Shown piece after piece: positions 9,546 to 19,094 of a DNA stretch of 34,975 bases. Position 1 is the stretch's first letter. Each line of letters begins with the position of its first letter. The DNA lies in contig JAQUYU010000006.1 of NCBI GenBank assembly GCA_028691695.1, positions 1 through 34,975 on the forward strand, given 5' to 3'. The notes under the pieces were generated by a model. It was not told where the DNA came from, did no database searches, and saw only the letters and a list, made by a program, of their open reading frames with translations. The position numbers were made by a program, and so were the translations under genes. The DNA is from Sphaerochaetaceae bacterium (lineage in GTDB: Bacteria; Spirochaetota; Spirochaetia; Sphaerochaetales; Sphaerochaetaceae).

Positions 9546-10928
9546 TCAATTCTCGAAGAAGCATCGGGCATTGGCAAAAGAAATATCCTTAACCATGCCT
9601 CCGACAAGACCAAAATCGCCGGGAATCTCGCCGTTATCCATCCATGTGCCGAGAAGGTTGCAAAGGATCCTTCTGAAATACTCATGCCGTGGATAGGAAA
9701 GGAAAGAGCGGCTGTCTGTCAGCATTCCCACGAAGCGAGATAGCATTCCAAGGTCCCCGAGAGTCCTGAGCTGCTCGGTCATGCCATCGATATGGTCACA
9801 GAACCACCATCCCGATCCAAGCTGGAGCTTTCCAGGAACATCCTTCTGAAAGCAGCCGATCAATGACCCTAGAACGTAGTAATCATTGGGATTCACCGAG
9901 TAAAGTATCATCTTGGGCAGCGAATCGGCAGATTCCATATTGTCAAGAAGCTTCTGAAGCTTTGCTGCAATCTGGAAATCGGACACGGCATCATAGCCCG
10001 AATCCGGACCCAAGGCTGCGAACTGGCGGCTGTTGTTGTTCCTGCTGGCCTGAAGATGGATCTGCATCACAAGATTGCGCTTTGCATACTCGCGTCCAAG
10101 GGCAAGGACAACGAAAGTCCTGTACTGCTCAGCTTCCAGCGGGCTCACAGGCTTTCCCGAAAGCGCCTTGTTCAGGATCTTGTCGATCTCAGCTTCAGAA
10201 GCCGTCTCGAACGGAGGGTAGCACAGGGCCATGTCGGTGGCAAGGCATCCGTTTGCAACGAAATGATCAAGCCGCAGGGAAAGGGCATCGATCACATCGG
10301 ATGCTCTTGAAATCGAGACGCCTGAAACTTCCGAAAGCTTATCGATGTAGCCGGCAAACGCCGGTGAATCGATGTTAATCGCCTTGTCAGGGCGGAATGA
10401 AGGAATAACCTTCGCAGGGGTCTTCCCCTTCACCGCCCTGTGGAACTCAAGCGAATCCACCGGGTCATCAGTTGTGCCTACAGCATAGACATTGAACTTG
10501 CGGAAGATGCCGAAGACATTCAGATCAGGATCATCTCGCAGAGCGCGGTTGCATTCATCGTAGATCCTTCTTGCCGATGCAGGACAAAGCGGCTCGGTGA
10601 TTCCGAAGTAGCGCTGAAGTTCAAGATGAGTCCAGTGGTACAGCGGGTTGCCGATGCTATGCGCAATGGTGTCGCTCCAGTTGAGAAACTTCTCAAACGA
10701 GTTGCCATCACGCTCATCCATTCCGTTTGCGCGTATCATCCTCCACTTGTAATGGTCGCCGGCAAGCCATGCCTGAGTGATGTCAGGCTCACGCCAGTTC
10801 TCTGAAATCTGCTTCGGAGAAAGATGGCAATGATAGTCGAATATCGGCATGCTGGCCGCATATTCGTGGTAAAGCCTCACAGCAGAAGGCGAATTGAGAA
10901 GAAAATCCTCATCCATGAACTTTTTCAT
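9546..10928 (-). CDS. uxaC: Glucuronate (uronate) isomerase
   Basis: Converts D-glucuronate to D-fructuronate and D-galacturonate to D-tagaturonate. At 460 residues it is full length for the family, which has an amidohydrolase-like barrel. Signatures are FDYHCHLSP near the N-terminus (metal-site H-x-H), GTTDDPVDSLEFH, and the diagnostic C-terminal GSGWWFCDHIDGM, GMLTDSRSFLSYPRHEYFRR. The start at 10928 lies 9 bases after the stop of the LarA-like gene. It performs the first step of the uronate operon; galacturonate would additionally need a tagaturonate reductase, which is not seen here. Confidence 0.96.
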   Translation of the reverse strand: MKKFMDEDFLLNSPSAVRLYHEYAASMPIFDYHCHLSPKQISENWREPDITQAWLAGDHYKWRMIRANGMDERDGNSFEKFLNWSDTIAHSIGNPLYHWTHLELQRYFGITEPLCPASARRIYDECNRALRDDPDLNVFGIFRKFNVYAVGTTDDPVDSLEFHRAVKGKTPAKVIPSFRPDKAINIDSPAFAGYIDKLSEVSGVSISRASDVIDALSLRLDHFVANGCLATDMALCYPPFETASEAEIDKILNKALSGKPVSPLEAEQYRTFVVLALGREYAKRNLVMQIHLQASRNNNSRQFAALGPDSGYDAVSDFQIAAKLQKLLDNMESADSLPKMILYSVNPNDYYVLGSLIGCFQKDVPGKLQLGSGWWFCDHIDGMTEQLRTLGDLGMLSRFVGMLTDSRSFLSYPRHEYFRRILCNLLGTWMDNGEIPGDFGLVGGMVKDISFANARCFFEN

Positions 10929-10937
10929 ACAGGTCTC

Positions 10938-12182
10938 CTATTTCGTCTGATTGAACTTCTCGCGGTTGATCCAGAGCCCCAGAGCAGGATTCGGGATGAA
11001 GAAGACATCCTCACCATCGACCTTGTTGAAGCCAAGCTTCAGAGTCTTAGGATCGTAGATTCGAGACATCTCATCGTAGGAAGCACTCTCGAAGCCGACG
11101 CTGCGGATCTCCTCCTGTGCAATGTCCTTGACTGCATAGGTGATAGAGAAGCGTCCGTCGCTGGATCCATGGATCAGATGGGCGGCAACGCTCATGTTGT
11201 CCTTCAGGTCCTGATTGGTCTTCAGAAGCTCTAGAGTATGAAGGCGTCCGCGATAGCCGTACTTGCGGATCAGCGCATCGTTCTGAGGGTCCTCTCCGAA
11301 CTTATGGACACCTGGTGCAAGGACGATCAGCTGCCCGCCGTCCGCCATCGCCATGCGTGTCCGGTAGACAGCCTTGTTCCCAAGCCACGTGCTGTGGAAT
11401 TCCTTTGGATCGAGGTAGACAACGCACTTGCGGATTCCATGCTCGACGAAATCGATGTTCTTCTCCTGGGCAAGCGCAACGGCATCTTCAAGGGGCTTGC
11501 GTCCTTCGCCGATGAACAGGCCATGGGTCTGGATCACGCCGCCTGGCGCTGTTGTGACGGTGAGCATGTACAGGACATGGCGGTCTGCGAGGAAATGCTC
11601 GGCCGCATAGTCGAATATCCTGCGCACAGGGGTGTGGTCACGCCCCATCATCCGCTCCATGCCGTACACAGCGCCTATCATGTGGCTCTGGTTTATCATG
11701 TCGCTTCCGCCCACCCCGACGAAAAGGTTCTTCGAGTGGTTCGCCATCCCGATCACTTCATGGGGCACGACCTGTCCTATGGAAAGGATCAGGTCAAAAT
11801 CCTGATCTTCGACCATCCTGTTTATTTCAACAGCGACCCCATCGGTCCAGAGGCCTTCAGTGACAGACGATACGAACGAAGCAGGAACCTCTCCGATCTT
11901 CACGACATCATGGCGCCAGTCATGGGTATGGAAGATGCTGTGGGGAATATCCCCGTACATCGAGGAAATCTCATCATCGGTCATCGGCACATGGGTGCCA
12001 AGAGCCTCAAGGATGCTGCATCTGACACCGTGGTCCTTGCACCAGTGGTAAGAGATGTTGGCAATAAGCCCGGCATTGGAGAAGAAGCGTGTGTAGTCCG
12101 GGACAACCATCAGGATGTTCTTCGGGCTACGTGCGCAAAGAGCGGCTTTGACCTTCACCTTGATTTCATTGTTTTCAAGCAT
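10938..12182 (-). CDS. LarA-superfamily nickel-dependent hydroxyacid racemase/epimerase
   Basis: Related to lactate racemase LarA, which uses a nickel-pincer nucleotide. From memory of the Lactiplantibacillus plantarum enzyme, the key residues are D72/R75, H108, H174, K184 and H200. Here the equivalents are VVPDYTR (D29, R32), ALGTHVPMTDDE (H64), VVPHEVIG (H141), HSKNLF (K151) and INQSH (H167). The spacings 141-151-167 match 174-184-200 exactly. K151 would carry the cofactor. The 414 residues are close to the usual length of about 425. It lies between uxaC and gnd. A LarA branch with D-gluconate 2-epimerase activity has been reported, as I recall, and mannonate/gluconate epimerisation fits this operon. 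The maturation genes larB, larC and larE are not in the window. Superfamily is strong, substrate is inferred. Confidence 0.85.
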   Translation of the reverse strand: MLENNEIKVKVKAALCARSPKNILMVVPDYTRFFSNAGLIANISYHWCKDHGVRCSILEALGTHVPMTDDEISSMYGDIPHSIFHTHDWRHDVVKIGEVPASFVSSVTEGLWTDGVAVEINRMVEDQDFDLILSIGQVVPHEVIGMANHSKNLFVGVGGSDMINQSHMIGAVYGMERMMGRDHTPVRRIFDYAAEHFLADRHVLYMLTVTTAPGGVIQTHGLFIGEGRKPLEDAVALAQEKNIDFVEHGIRKCVVYLDPKEFHSTWLGNKAVYRTRMAMADGGQLIVLAPGVHKFGEDPQNDALIRKYGYRGRLHTLELLKTNQDLKDNMSVAAHLIHGSSDGRFSITYAVKDIAQEEIRSVGFESASYDEMSRIYDPKTLKLGFNKVDGEDVFFIPNPALGLWINREKFNQTK

Positions 12183-12191
12183 CTGTTCTCC

Positions 12192-13646
<1,455 letters not shown>

Positions 13647-13651
13647 ATCTT

Positions 13652-14728
13652 TTACCTCTTGACCCTTGCATTTCCCTGATAGACAGACCAGATCTGCTCT
13701 TCGTCCGCAGGGGTACAGTAATCCGTCGTGACCGTTGTGGCAAGGGCTCCTGTCGCCCATCCCATCTTGATCCAGTCCTCTTCATTCTTGCCTGAAAGGA
13801 TTGCATAGAGCAGTCCTCCCACGAACCCGTCTCCGCCGCCGATGCGGTCCATTATCTGGATCGGGCGTGGATTCTCAATGTACCAGTTCTCGCCGGAAAG
13901 AAGCAGCGCGCCCCAGTTGTGCTCGTTCGCGCTGACCACTTCGCGAAGCGTCGTCGCGAACACCTTGGCATCCGGGAACATCCTGCGTGCCTCTCCGATC
14001 ATCCCCTTGAACTGCTCCATCTTCTTCTCAAGGTCCTTGCCGCCGGCCTCAGGCCCTTCAAGCCCAAGTGCAAGCTGGTAGTCCTCTTCGTTTCCGATAA
14101 GGATATCAGAGATCGAAGCGATCTCGGTGAAAGCCTTTCGAAGCTCTGCTTCTCTTCCTTTCCAGAAAGAGGCGCGGTAGTTAAGATCAAACGAAATCAG
14201 TGTCCCAGAAGCCTTTGCAGCTCTTGCCACTGCAAGGCAGAACTCGGTTGTTTCATGGCTAAGTGCAGCCACAAGACCTGAAAGATGAAGGATTCTGACC
14301 CCTTCTTCGTCGAAGATCCGGTGAAGGTCGAAGTCAGAAGCCTTGAGGCTCCGCCCGACTTCGCCGCTGCGGTCATTCCATACACGAGGCCCTCTTCCGC
14401 CGAATCCGCTGTCGGCTATGTTGAACTGATGGCGGTATCCCCAGGCGCCTCCCTGAGGAACATCCGGTCCTTCGAACTCGATGTTCCTGAAGCGAAGCTC
14501 GGCCTTGATGAAGGCGGCTATCGGGCTGTCCTTGACGAAAGCTGTAAGAACCTTCGTGTGCAGTCCAAGCGACGATGAAACGTTGAGGACGTTGCTCTCG
14601 GCGCTGGTTGCCTGCATCTCGAACATAGAGCTTGTGTGCACCGGCATCCTGCCGACAGGGGTGATTCTCACTCCCATGCTGGTCGGACATACCAGATCAT
14701 ATCTGCAGTTCTTCTTAAGATTAAGCAT
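13652..14728 (-). CDS. PfkB-family sugar-acid kinase (gluconate or 2-keto-3-deoxygluconate kinase)
   Basis: Ribokinase-fold kinase, 358 residues. The C-terminal signature DRIGGGDGFVGGLLYAI holds the catalytic-base Asp in a GGGD variant of GAGD. SFDLNYRASFW and ILIGNEEDY are typical of the KdgK-like group. The N-terminal PfkB motif is atypical: SAESNVLNVSSSLG replaces the usual GG-x2-N-x-A run. It lies between the oxidoreductase (3-base gap) and gnd (5-base gap). A standard uronate pathway would make it KDG kinase. The absence of mannonate dehydratase and KDPG aldolase, and the neighbouring gnd, make gluconate an equally good or better substrate. Family sure, substrate open. Confidence 0.85.
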   Translation of the reverse strand: MLNLKKNCRYDLVCPTSMGVRITPVGRMPVHTSSMFEMQATSAESNVLNVSSSLGLHTKVLTAFVKDSPIAAFIKAELRFRNIEFEGPDVPQGGAWGYRHQFNIADSGFGGRGPRVWNDRSGEVGRSLKASDFDLHRIFDEEGVRILHLSGLVAALSHETTEFCLAVARAAKASGTLISFDLNYRASFWKGREAELRKAFTEIASISDILIGNEEDYQLALGLEGPEAGGKDLEKKMEQFKGMIGEARRMFPDAKVFATTLREVVSANEHNWGALLLSGENWYIENPRPIQIMDRIGGGDGFVGGLLYAILSGKNEEDWIKMGWATGALATTVTTDYCTPADEEQIWSVYQGNARVKR

Positions 14729-14731
14729 GAT

Positions 14732-16336
14732 TCATTCTCCTATTGTCTTTCTGAGCGTCGCTCTGACAGCTCCTATTCCCTTGTTCATCTGTTCGAAATC
14801 ATCGATCACAGAATTCCTGAGCTTCGATGATCCAAGATCGTAGCCCCAGATGTCATTCCTGGCCAGAATCTTGTCAAGCTGGCCTTTCTCAAGCTTCTTT
14901 CCGAATGAGATCCCTGCCATGTCAGCACGGGCTGAAGAGAGAAGAGGATCGGGGCTTGGCTCGAATGCCTTTCCGCTGTCATCGATTCCAAGAAGATATC
15001 TGATCCAGGAGGCAAGAGCGAGCGGGATGCATTTCAGGCTGGCTTCATCAAGCTTAGGATCGGCCTCATAGGCCTTTACCGTCTCTCCGAAGCGGATGGC
15101 AAGCTTCTGGCTCGTGTCGGTTGCAATTCTCTGAGGAGTGTCCGGCATGAACGGATTCGGAAGCCTCTTGTTCACAACGTCGTCGATGAATGACTTAGGT
15201 GACAGGATTCCGGGATCGGTAACTACAGGAAGCCCTTCCTTGTAGCCGAGGGTCTTGATGTAGCTCACTATGTCAGGATCCTTCATCTCATCGGATATCT
15301 TGGTGAATCCCAGCAGGCAGCCCATGATGCTCATCGCAGTATGAAGCGGGTTGAGGCATGTGCATACCTTCATCCGCTCGACCTTGGTCACGGTCTGGCG
15401 GTCAGTGAAGTACACCCCGGCCTTCTCCAGCGGGAGCCGCCCGTTCGGGAAGCTGTCCTCAACCACAAGGTATTCGCACTCCTCGGTGTTGACGAACGAA
15501 GATACGTATGAGCGCTTTGATGTCACCACTACTGAAGCGTCATGGAATCCGTCCTTCTGCAGCATCTCGCAGACTGACGGGTCGGGCCTCGGAGTGATCT
15601 TGTCGATCATTGTCCAAGGGAAGCTCACCTTGGAAGAATCATTAATGTACGAGACGAATGCATCGGAGACAAATCCAAGCGAATGCCACTGGGATACGAT
15701 GCTCACTATTGCATTCTGAAGCTTCTCGCCGTTTCTTGAGCAGTTGTCCATGCTCACGACGGCAATCGGGAATGCACCGGCTTCGAAGCGCCTCAGAAGG
15801 AGCGCTGCAACCATGCAGCAGATCGTGGTGCATTTCTCTGGCCCGAGCGGGATGTCCTTCTGTACGTAGGCCGGCGTGATGTCATAGCCTTTCTCGGTAA
15901 TCGTGAAGCTCACCATCTGGAGCGCAGGGTTGGAGAAGATCTCGCACATGCGTTTCCATTCCGAACACAGCTGAGTGCTGCACTTGTGTGATTCTGCGAT
16001 GCTTGCGATTATCCGCTTCTCCACGGTTCCATCGCCCTTGAGAGTCACATCGATGGACAGGTTGTCGAACTTAGTGTAGCCTTCGTCGATCATCTCCCAG
16101 TCGAAGCCTTCCCCGACCACGATGCCTGTATCTGCCAGGCCCTGATCAAGCAGGTCCTGCATCTTGGCTCCGAGGAATGCTCTGAAGATGTTCCCCGACC
16201 CGAAGTGAACCCAGCGGCAGGCGCGTGCTGTGTTCTTCCTCATCTTCATTATGTCAAACTCCGGCAGCTTATAGCCGGCCTTTTCCCATTCTTCACGCAG
16301 TGAAGGATCGCACATGCTCTGCAGATCTAGCTTCAT
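14732..16336 (-). CDS. uxuB: Fructuronate reductase / mannonate oxidoreductase (long-chain polyol dehydrogenase family)
   Basis: NAD(H)-dependent enzyme that reduces fructuronate to D-mannonate. The N-terminal Rossmann domain shows VHFGSGNIFRAF. The mid-region has the expected SMDNCSRNGEKL, and the catalytic signature K-x5-N-x2-H is exact in KVCTCLNPLH (K323, N329, H332). The ORF track begins at 16372. The ATG at 16336 has GGAGG six bases upstream and gives 534 residues, close to UxuB/UxaB length. It is the first gene of the uronate operon and is transcribed from a promoter shared with the divergent GntR gene. The reaction could also be tagaturonate reduction (UxaB), but with uxaC and the LarA-like gene the fructuronate assignment is preferred. 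Confidence 0.85.
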   Translation of the reverse strand: MKLDLQSMCDPSLREEWEKAGYKLPEFDIMKMRKNTARACRWVHFGSGNIFRAFLGAKMQDLLDQGLADTGIVVGEGFDWEMIDEGYTKFDNLSIDVTLKGDGTVEKRIIASIAESHKCSTQLCSEWKRMCEIFSNPALQMVSFTITEKGYDITPAYVQKDIPLGPEKCTTICCMVAALLLRRFEAGAFPIAVVSMDNCSRNGEKLQNAIVSIVSQWHSLGFVSDAFVSYINDSSKVSFPWTMIDKITPRPDPSVCEMLQKDGFHDASVVVTSKRSYVSSFVNTEECEYLVVEDSFPNGRLPLEKAGVYFTDRQTVTKVERMKVCTCLNPLHTAMSIMGCLLGFTKISDEMKDPDIVSYIKTLGYKEGLPVVTDPGILSPKSFIDDVVNKRLPNPFMPDTPQRIATDTSQKLAIRFGETVKAYEADPKLDEASLKCIPLALASWIRYLLGIDDSGKAFEPSPDPLLSSARADMAGISFGKKLEKGQLDKILARNDIWGYDLGSSKLRNSVIDDFEQMNKGIGAVRATLRKTIGE

Positions 16337-16362
16337 AGATACCTCCGGATATCGTTTTGCAT

Positions 16363-16470
16363 AGTATACCACACTAATATATCAGTTGCAACAAATATTT
16401 TCATATTCCGAAATTGCTTGAAGATTGACTGATATTTGTTATTTACATTATCGATATTACGGGTTATACT
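16363..16470. promoter_or_regulatory. Divergent promoter/operator of the uronate operon and its GntR gene
   Basis: Minus strand: TTGCAA (16391-16386), 17 bases, TATACT (16368-16363) reads toward uxuB. Plus strand: TTTACA (16442-16447), 17 bases, TATACT (16465-16470) reads toward the regulator. Between them lie inverted repeats ATATCAGT (16379-16386)/ACTGATAT (16428-16435) and AACAAATAT (16390-16398)/ATATTTGTT (16432-16440), plus the perfect palindrome GTTGCAAC (16385-16392) over the uxuB -35. This is a good candidate binding region for the GntR protein; binding itself is inferred. Confidence 0.7.
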
Positions 16471-16476
16471 TTCCCT

Positions 16477-17130
16477 ATGCTTACAGATAAAGTTTACAGC
16501 GACCTGAAAAAGAAGATCCTCAGCTTGAGCCTCAAGCCGGGCTCGCCTCTGAGCTTCTCTGCGCTCAAGCCTCTGTACAGGGTGAGCATCTCCCCTATAA
16601 GGGATGCCCTCAAGGCTCTTGAGAGCGAAGGACTGGTGGAGATCAAGCCCCAGAGCGGGACCTTCGTCTCGCTCATCGACCTTGAAAAGGTGCGCGACGA
16701 GCGCTTTTCCAGGCTCTACCTTGAACTTGGCGCAATCGAGAATGCAGGCAAGAACGGCTTCGGAGATGAGCTTGCATCCGAGTGGGAGCGGCTGCTCGAT
16801 GATCAGAAAGCCGCATATTCCTGCCGCAACACAGGAAAGTTCCTTGAGCTTGACGACAGCATGCACAGCCTCTTCTTCAAGAAATGCAATCATATCCAGG
16901 TTTTCGAATCGATGAAGAACAGCAGCGGCAACTACCATAGGATCCGGATGGTCAGCTATCTGTTCGATGACATCCTTCAGAACATACTTGTCCAGCATCA
17001 GGGGCTGCTTGATGCAATCAGGACCGGCAATCCGGATGCTGTCATAGCCCTGGACCGCAAGCATATCTCCAAGATCGAGACCGAGACTTCAGACTATCAG
17101 AAAGCCTTTCCTGAATACTTCAAGAAATAG
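16477..17130 (+). CDS. GntR-family transcriptional regulator, FadR/FCD subfamily
   Basis: Probable regulator of the divergent uronate operon. Residues 1-65 form the winged helix (YSDLKKKILSLSLKPGSPL, VSISPIRDALKALESEGLVEI, QSGTFVS). The rest is an FCD ligand domain with the D-x3-H metal pattern in LDDSMHSLFF and later histidines (YHRIR, RKHISKIE). The length of 217 residues is normal. UxuR and ExuR, which sense uronates, belong to the same subfamily. The ATG has no ribosome site. A TTTACA-17-TATACT promoter ends 6 bases before it, so transcription would start at or next to the A of ATG and the mRNA would be leaderless. Confidence 0.9.
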   Translation: MLTDKVYSDLKKKILSLSLKPGSPLSFSALKPLYRVSISPIRDALKALESEGLVEIKPQSGTFVSLIDLEKVRDERFSRLYLELGAIENAGKNGFGDELASEWERLLDDQKAAYSCRNTGKFLELDDSMHSLFFKKCNHIQVFESMKNSSGNYHRIRMVSYLFDDILQNILVQHQGLLDAIRTGNPDAVIALDRKHISKIETETSDYQKAFPEYFKK

Positions 17131-17177
17131 CCGACGATGGCCGAAGATCAAGTGTTTGGCCAGAAAAACCAGTAATT

Positions 17178-17924
17178 TCAATGAATAAGGATGCCTTTAT
17201 AGTCGTTCTGGACTTGCTCGTAGCTCTGAATGTTCCCGATATCGTAACGCTTGCCAGGCATGCGGAATGCATGAACGCTCACTTTGGCGCACAGCCATTC
17301 GATGAACGAGCCAGGGGCATCCACAGGGCATCCGCCCGCTATCGCCTCCGAGATCAGTCCAAGATCCTCGCGGCGGTAGATATAGAACGGGGGAACCGCC
17401 CAATGGCTTCTCGGGCTGTCAGGCTTCTCCTTCATCTCCAGCACCAGATCGTCATCAGTGCATGAGCATACTCCGTACTTGCATGGGCCTTTCAGCGGAG
17501 AAAACTCATAGCGCATGATGCATGTGGTCTTCTTGCTGGCGAAATACCGGGAGAACAGGCCCAGGGAGAACTCAAGCACGTTGTCTCCGGCCACCACCAT
17601 CAGATCATCGTCGATGTGACCGTCGTCAATTGCTTTCTTGATGTCCATCACTGCACCGAGGCGGGTTTCGTTCGTCTCGGTTCCATCGTCGATAACGGAA
17701 ATCGGACACTGAATCCTGGATCCTGCTTTCCAGTCTTCGAAGAAATGGGCGAATCTATGGTTGGAGACGATATAAATGCCATCGATCGGGCAAGTGGCGG
17801 CAGCATCTTCCACGATCCAGTCCAGGACGGTCTTGGAACCGACTTTCAGAAGCGGCTTCGGGAAATTCTTCGTAAGCGGGTAGAGCCTGGTTGCATATCC
17901 GGCGGCAAGGACAACGCATTTCAT
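17178..17924 (-). CDS. Sugar-phosphate nucleotidyltransferase
   Basis: NTP-transferase-fold enzyme that probably activates a sugar-1-phosphate (or a related phosphate compound) with a nucleotide. The 248 residues carry the signature LAAGYATRLYPLTKNFPKPLL, the nucleotide-binding loop with its Arg and the Pro-Lys pair, and VVAGDNVLEF with the metal-binding Asp. C-terminal additions seen in GlmU-type proteins are absent, so this is a stand-alone core. Its ATG overlaps the stop of the upstream epimerase (ATGA), which means translational coupling and shared use, perhaps in capsule, glycan or NDP-sugar supply. The sugar and nucleotide cannot be told from the sequence. Confidence 0.85.
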   Translation of the reverse strand: MKCVVLAAGYATRLYPLTKNFPKPLLKVGSKTVLDWIVEDAAATCPIDGIYIVSNHRFAHFFEDWKAGSRIQCPISVIDDGTETNETRLGAVMDIKKAIDDGHIDDDLMVVAGDNVLEFSLGLFSRYFASKKTTCIMRYEFSPLKGPCKYGVCSCTDDDLVLEMKEKPDSPRSHWAVPPFYIYRREDLGLISEAIAGGCPVDAPGSFIEWLCAKVSVHAFRMPGKRYDIGNIQSYEQVQNDYKGILIH

Positions 17925-18931
17925 CTCTTGTCTCCGTAGTAATCAAAATACCATGTGGCGAACTTCGAAAGCCCCTCTGCTATTGCAGTTGAGGGATGGA
18001 AGCCGAAATCACGCTCAAGATCAGACACGTCCGCATAGGTTGCGGGGACGTCTCCCATCTGCATCGGAAGAAGCTCAATCTGAGCCTTGCGCCCAAGGCA
18101 GTCTTCAAGCGTATGGATGAAGTCCATCAGGTTCTCCGGCCTGCTGTTCCCGATGTTGTAAACCTTGTACAAGGCGCCGGTCTCGTCAGGTTCCGGAGGA
18201 TTGGGAATGATGTCCACTATTCCATGGACTATATCGGAAACGAACGTGAAGTCGCGTTTCATGTTTCCGTAATTGAATACCTTGATAGGCTCTCCAGCAA
18301 GGATCTTCTTCGTGAACGAGAAGTAAGCCATGTCAGGCCGGCCCCATGGCCCGTACACTGTGAAAAACCGCAGGCCTGTTGCTGGAATCGAGTACAGATG
18401 GCTGTACGTGTAAGCCATCAGTTCATTGGATTTCTTGGTAGCCGCATACAGGCTGACAGGATGGTCCACGCTGTCGGATGTGGAGAAAGGCACCTTCTTG
18501 TTTGCCCCATATACTGAAGAGGATGAGGCATAGACCAGATGCTTCACCGGATGATGGCGGCAGGCTTCAAGAATATTGAAGAAGCCCTCAATGTTGCTTT
18601 TGATGTAAGCCTGAGGATTGTCTATGCTGTAGCGGACACCGGCCTGGGCGGCAAGGTTCACGACTGCATCCGGCTTGAACTGCACGAAGGCCTTCTCTAC
18701 CGCATCAGGATCGGAGATGTCCGCCTTCATGTAGGAGAAAAGCCCGTTCTTCTTCAGAATGGCTATTCTGCTCTGCTTGAGGGATACATCGTAGTAGCTG
18801 TTCTCATTGTCTATGCCCGCAACATGGACACCAAGCTCCATGAGCCTCATGCTCAGGTGAAACCCTATGAATCCCGCAGCCCCTGTGACAAGGACTGCAG
18901 ATGAACTGTCAAGTGAATTGTTTTTTCTCAT
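17921..18931 (-). CDS. NAD-dependent sugar epimerase, UDP-glucuronate 4-epimerase type
   Basis: Extended short-chain dehydrogenase/reductase that acts on an NDP-sugar. The 336 residues show the Rossmann motif VTGAAGFIGFHL, the YASSSSVYG segment, and the catalytic Y-x3-K in LYAATKKSNE. IPATGLRFFTVYGPWGRPDMA is characteristic of the UDP-glucuronate/UDP-galacturonate 4-epimerase branch (CapI/LpsL-like). GAGG lies before the ATG. The stop overlaps the nucleotidyltransferase start by four bases. Placement next to the uronate operon is suggestive, but UDP-uronates usually serve surface polysaccharide synthesis rather than catabolism. Family sure, exact substrate probable. Confidence 0.85.
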   Translation of the reverse strand: MRKNNSLDSSSAVLVTGAAGFIGFHLSMRLMELGVHVAGIDNENSYYDVSLKQSRIAILKKNGLFSYMKADISDPDAVEKAFVQFKPDAVVNLAAQAGVRYSIDNPQAYIKSNIEGFFNILEACRHHPVKHLVYASSSSVYGANKKVPFSTSDSVDHPVSLYAATKKSNELMAYTYSHLYSIPATGLRFFTVYGPWGRPDMAYFSFTKKILAGEPIKVFNYGNMKRDFTFVSDIVHGIVDIIPNPPEPDETGALYKVYNIGNSRPENLMDFIHTLEDCLGRKAQIELLPMQMGDVPATYADVSDLERDFGFHPSTAIAEGLSKFATWYFDYYGDKR

Positions 18932-18982
18932 TCGAACCTCATCCAGATATTATCCCATATCCTCTCGAAACACAAGATAAAA

Positions 18983-19062
18983 GAAATATTTCGCAAGGTT
19001 TTCGAAAGTTATGCAACTTCTGAATTCTTTCACTTGCGTTTTTGCAAAAGCAAAGCTATCAT
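18983..19062 (+). promoter_or_regulatory. Promoter and operator-like palindromes of the tct operon
   Basis: TTGCGT (19034-19039), 17 bases, TATCAT (19057-19062). The spacer contains a perfect palindrome TTTTGCAAAA (19040-19049), a typical operator position. Upstream are the palindrome GAAATATTTC (18983-18992) and the inverted repeat AAGTT-ATGC-AACTT (19006-19019). The DeoR regulator encoded at the end of the operon is the natural candidate binder. Confidence 0.65.
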
Positions 19063-19094
19063 GAAATCAATGATTAAACCTTAGGGAGGTTACT

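Noticed and set aside
16333-17064. 243-residue minus-strand ORF over the GntR gene
   Set aside because: The opposite strand encodes a clear GntR/FCD protein, and this ORF runs through the divergent promoter.
17131-17177. Terminator between the GntR gene and the nucleotidyltransferase
   Set aside because: TGGCC/GGCCA can pair, but the loop is long and no T-run follows.
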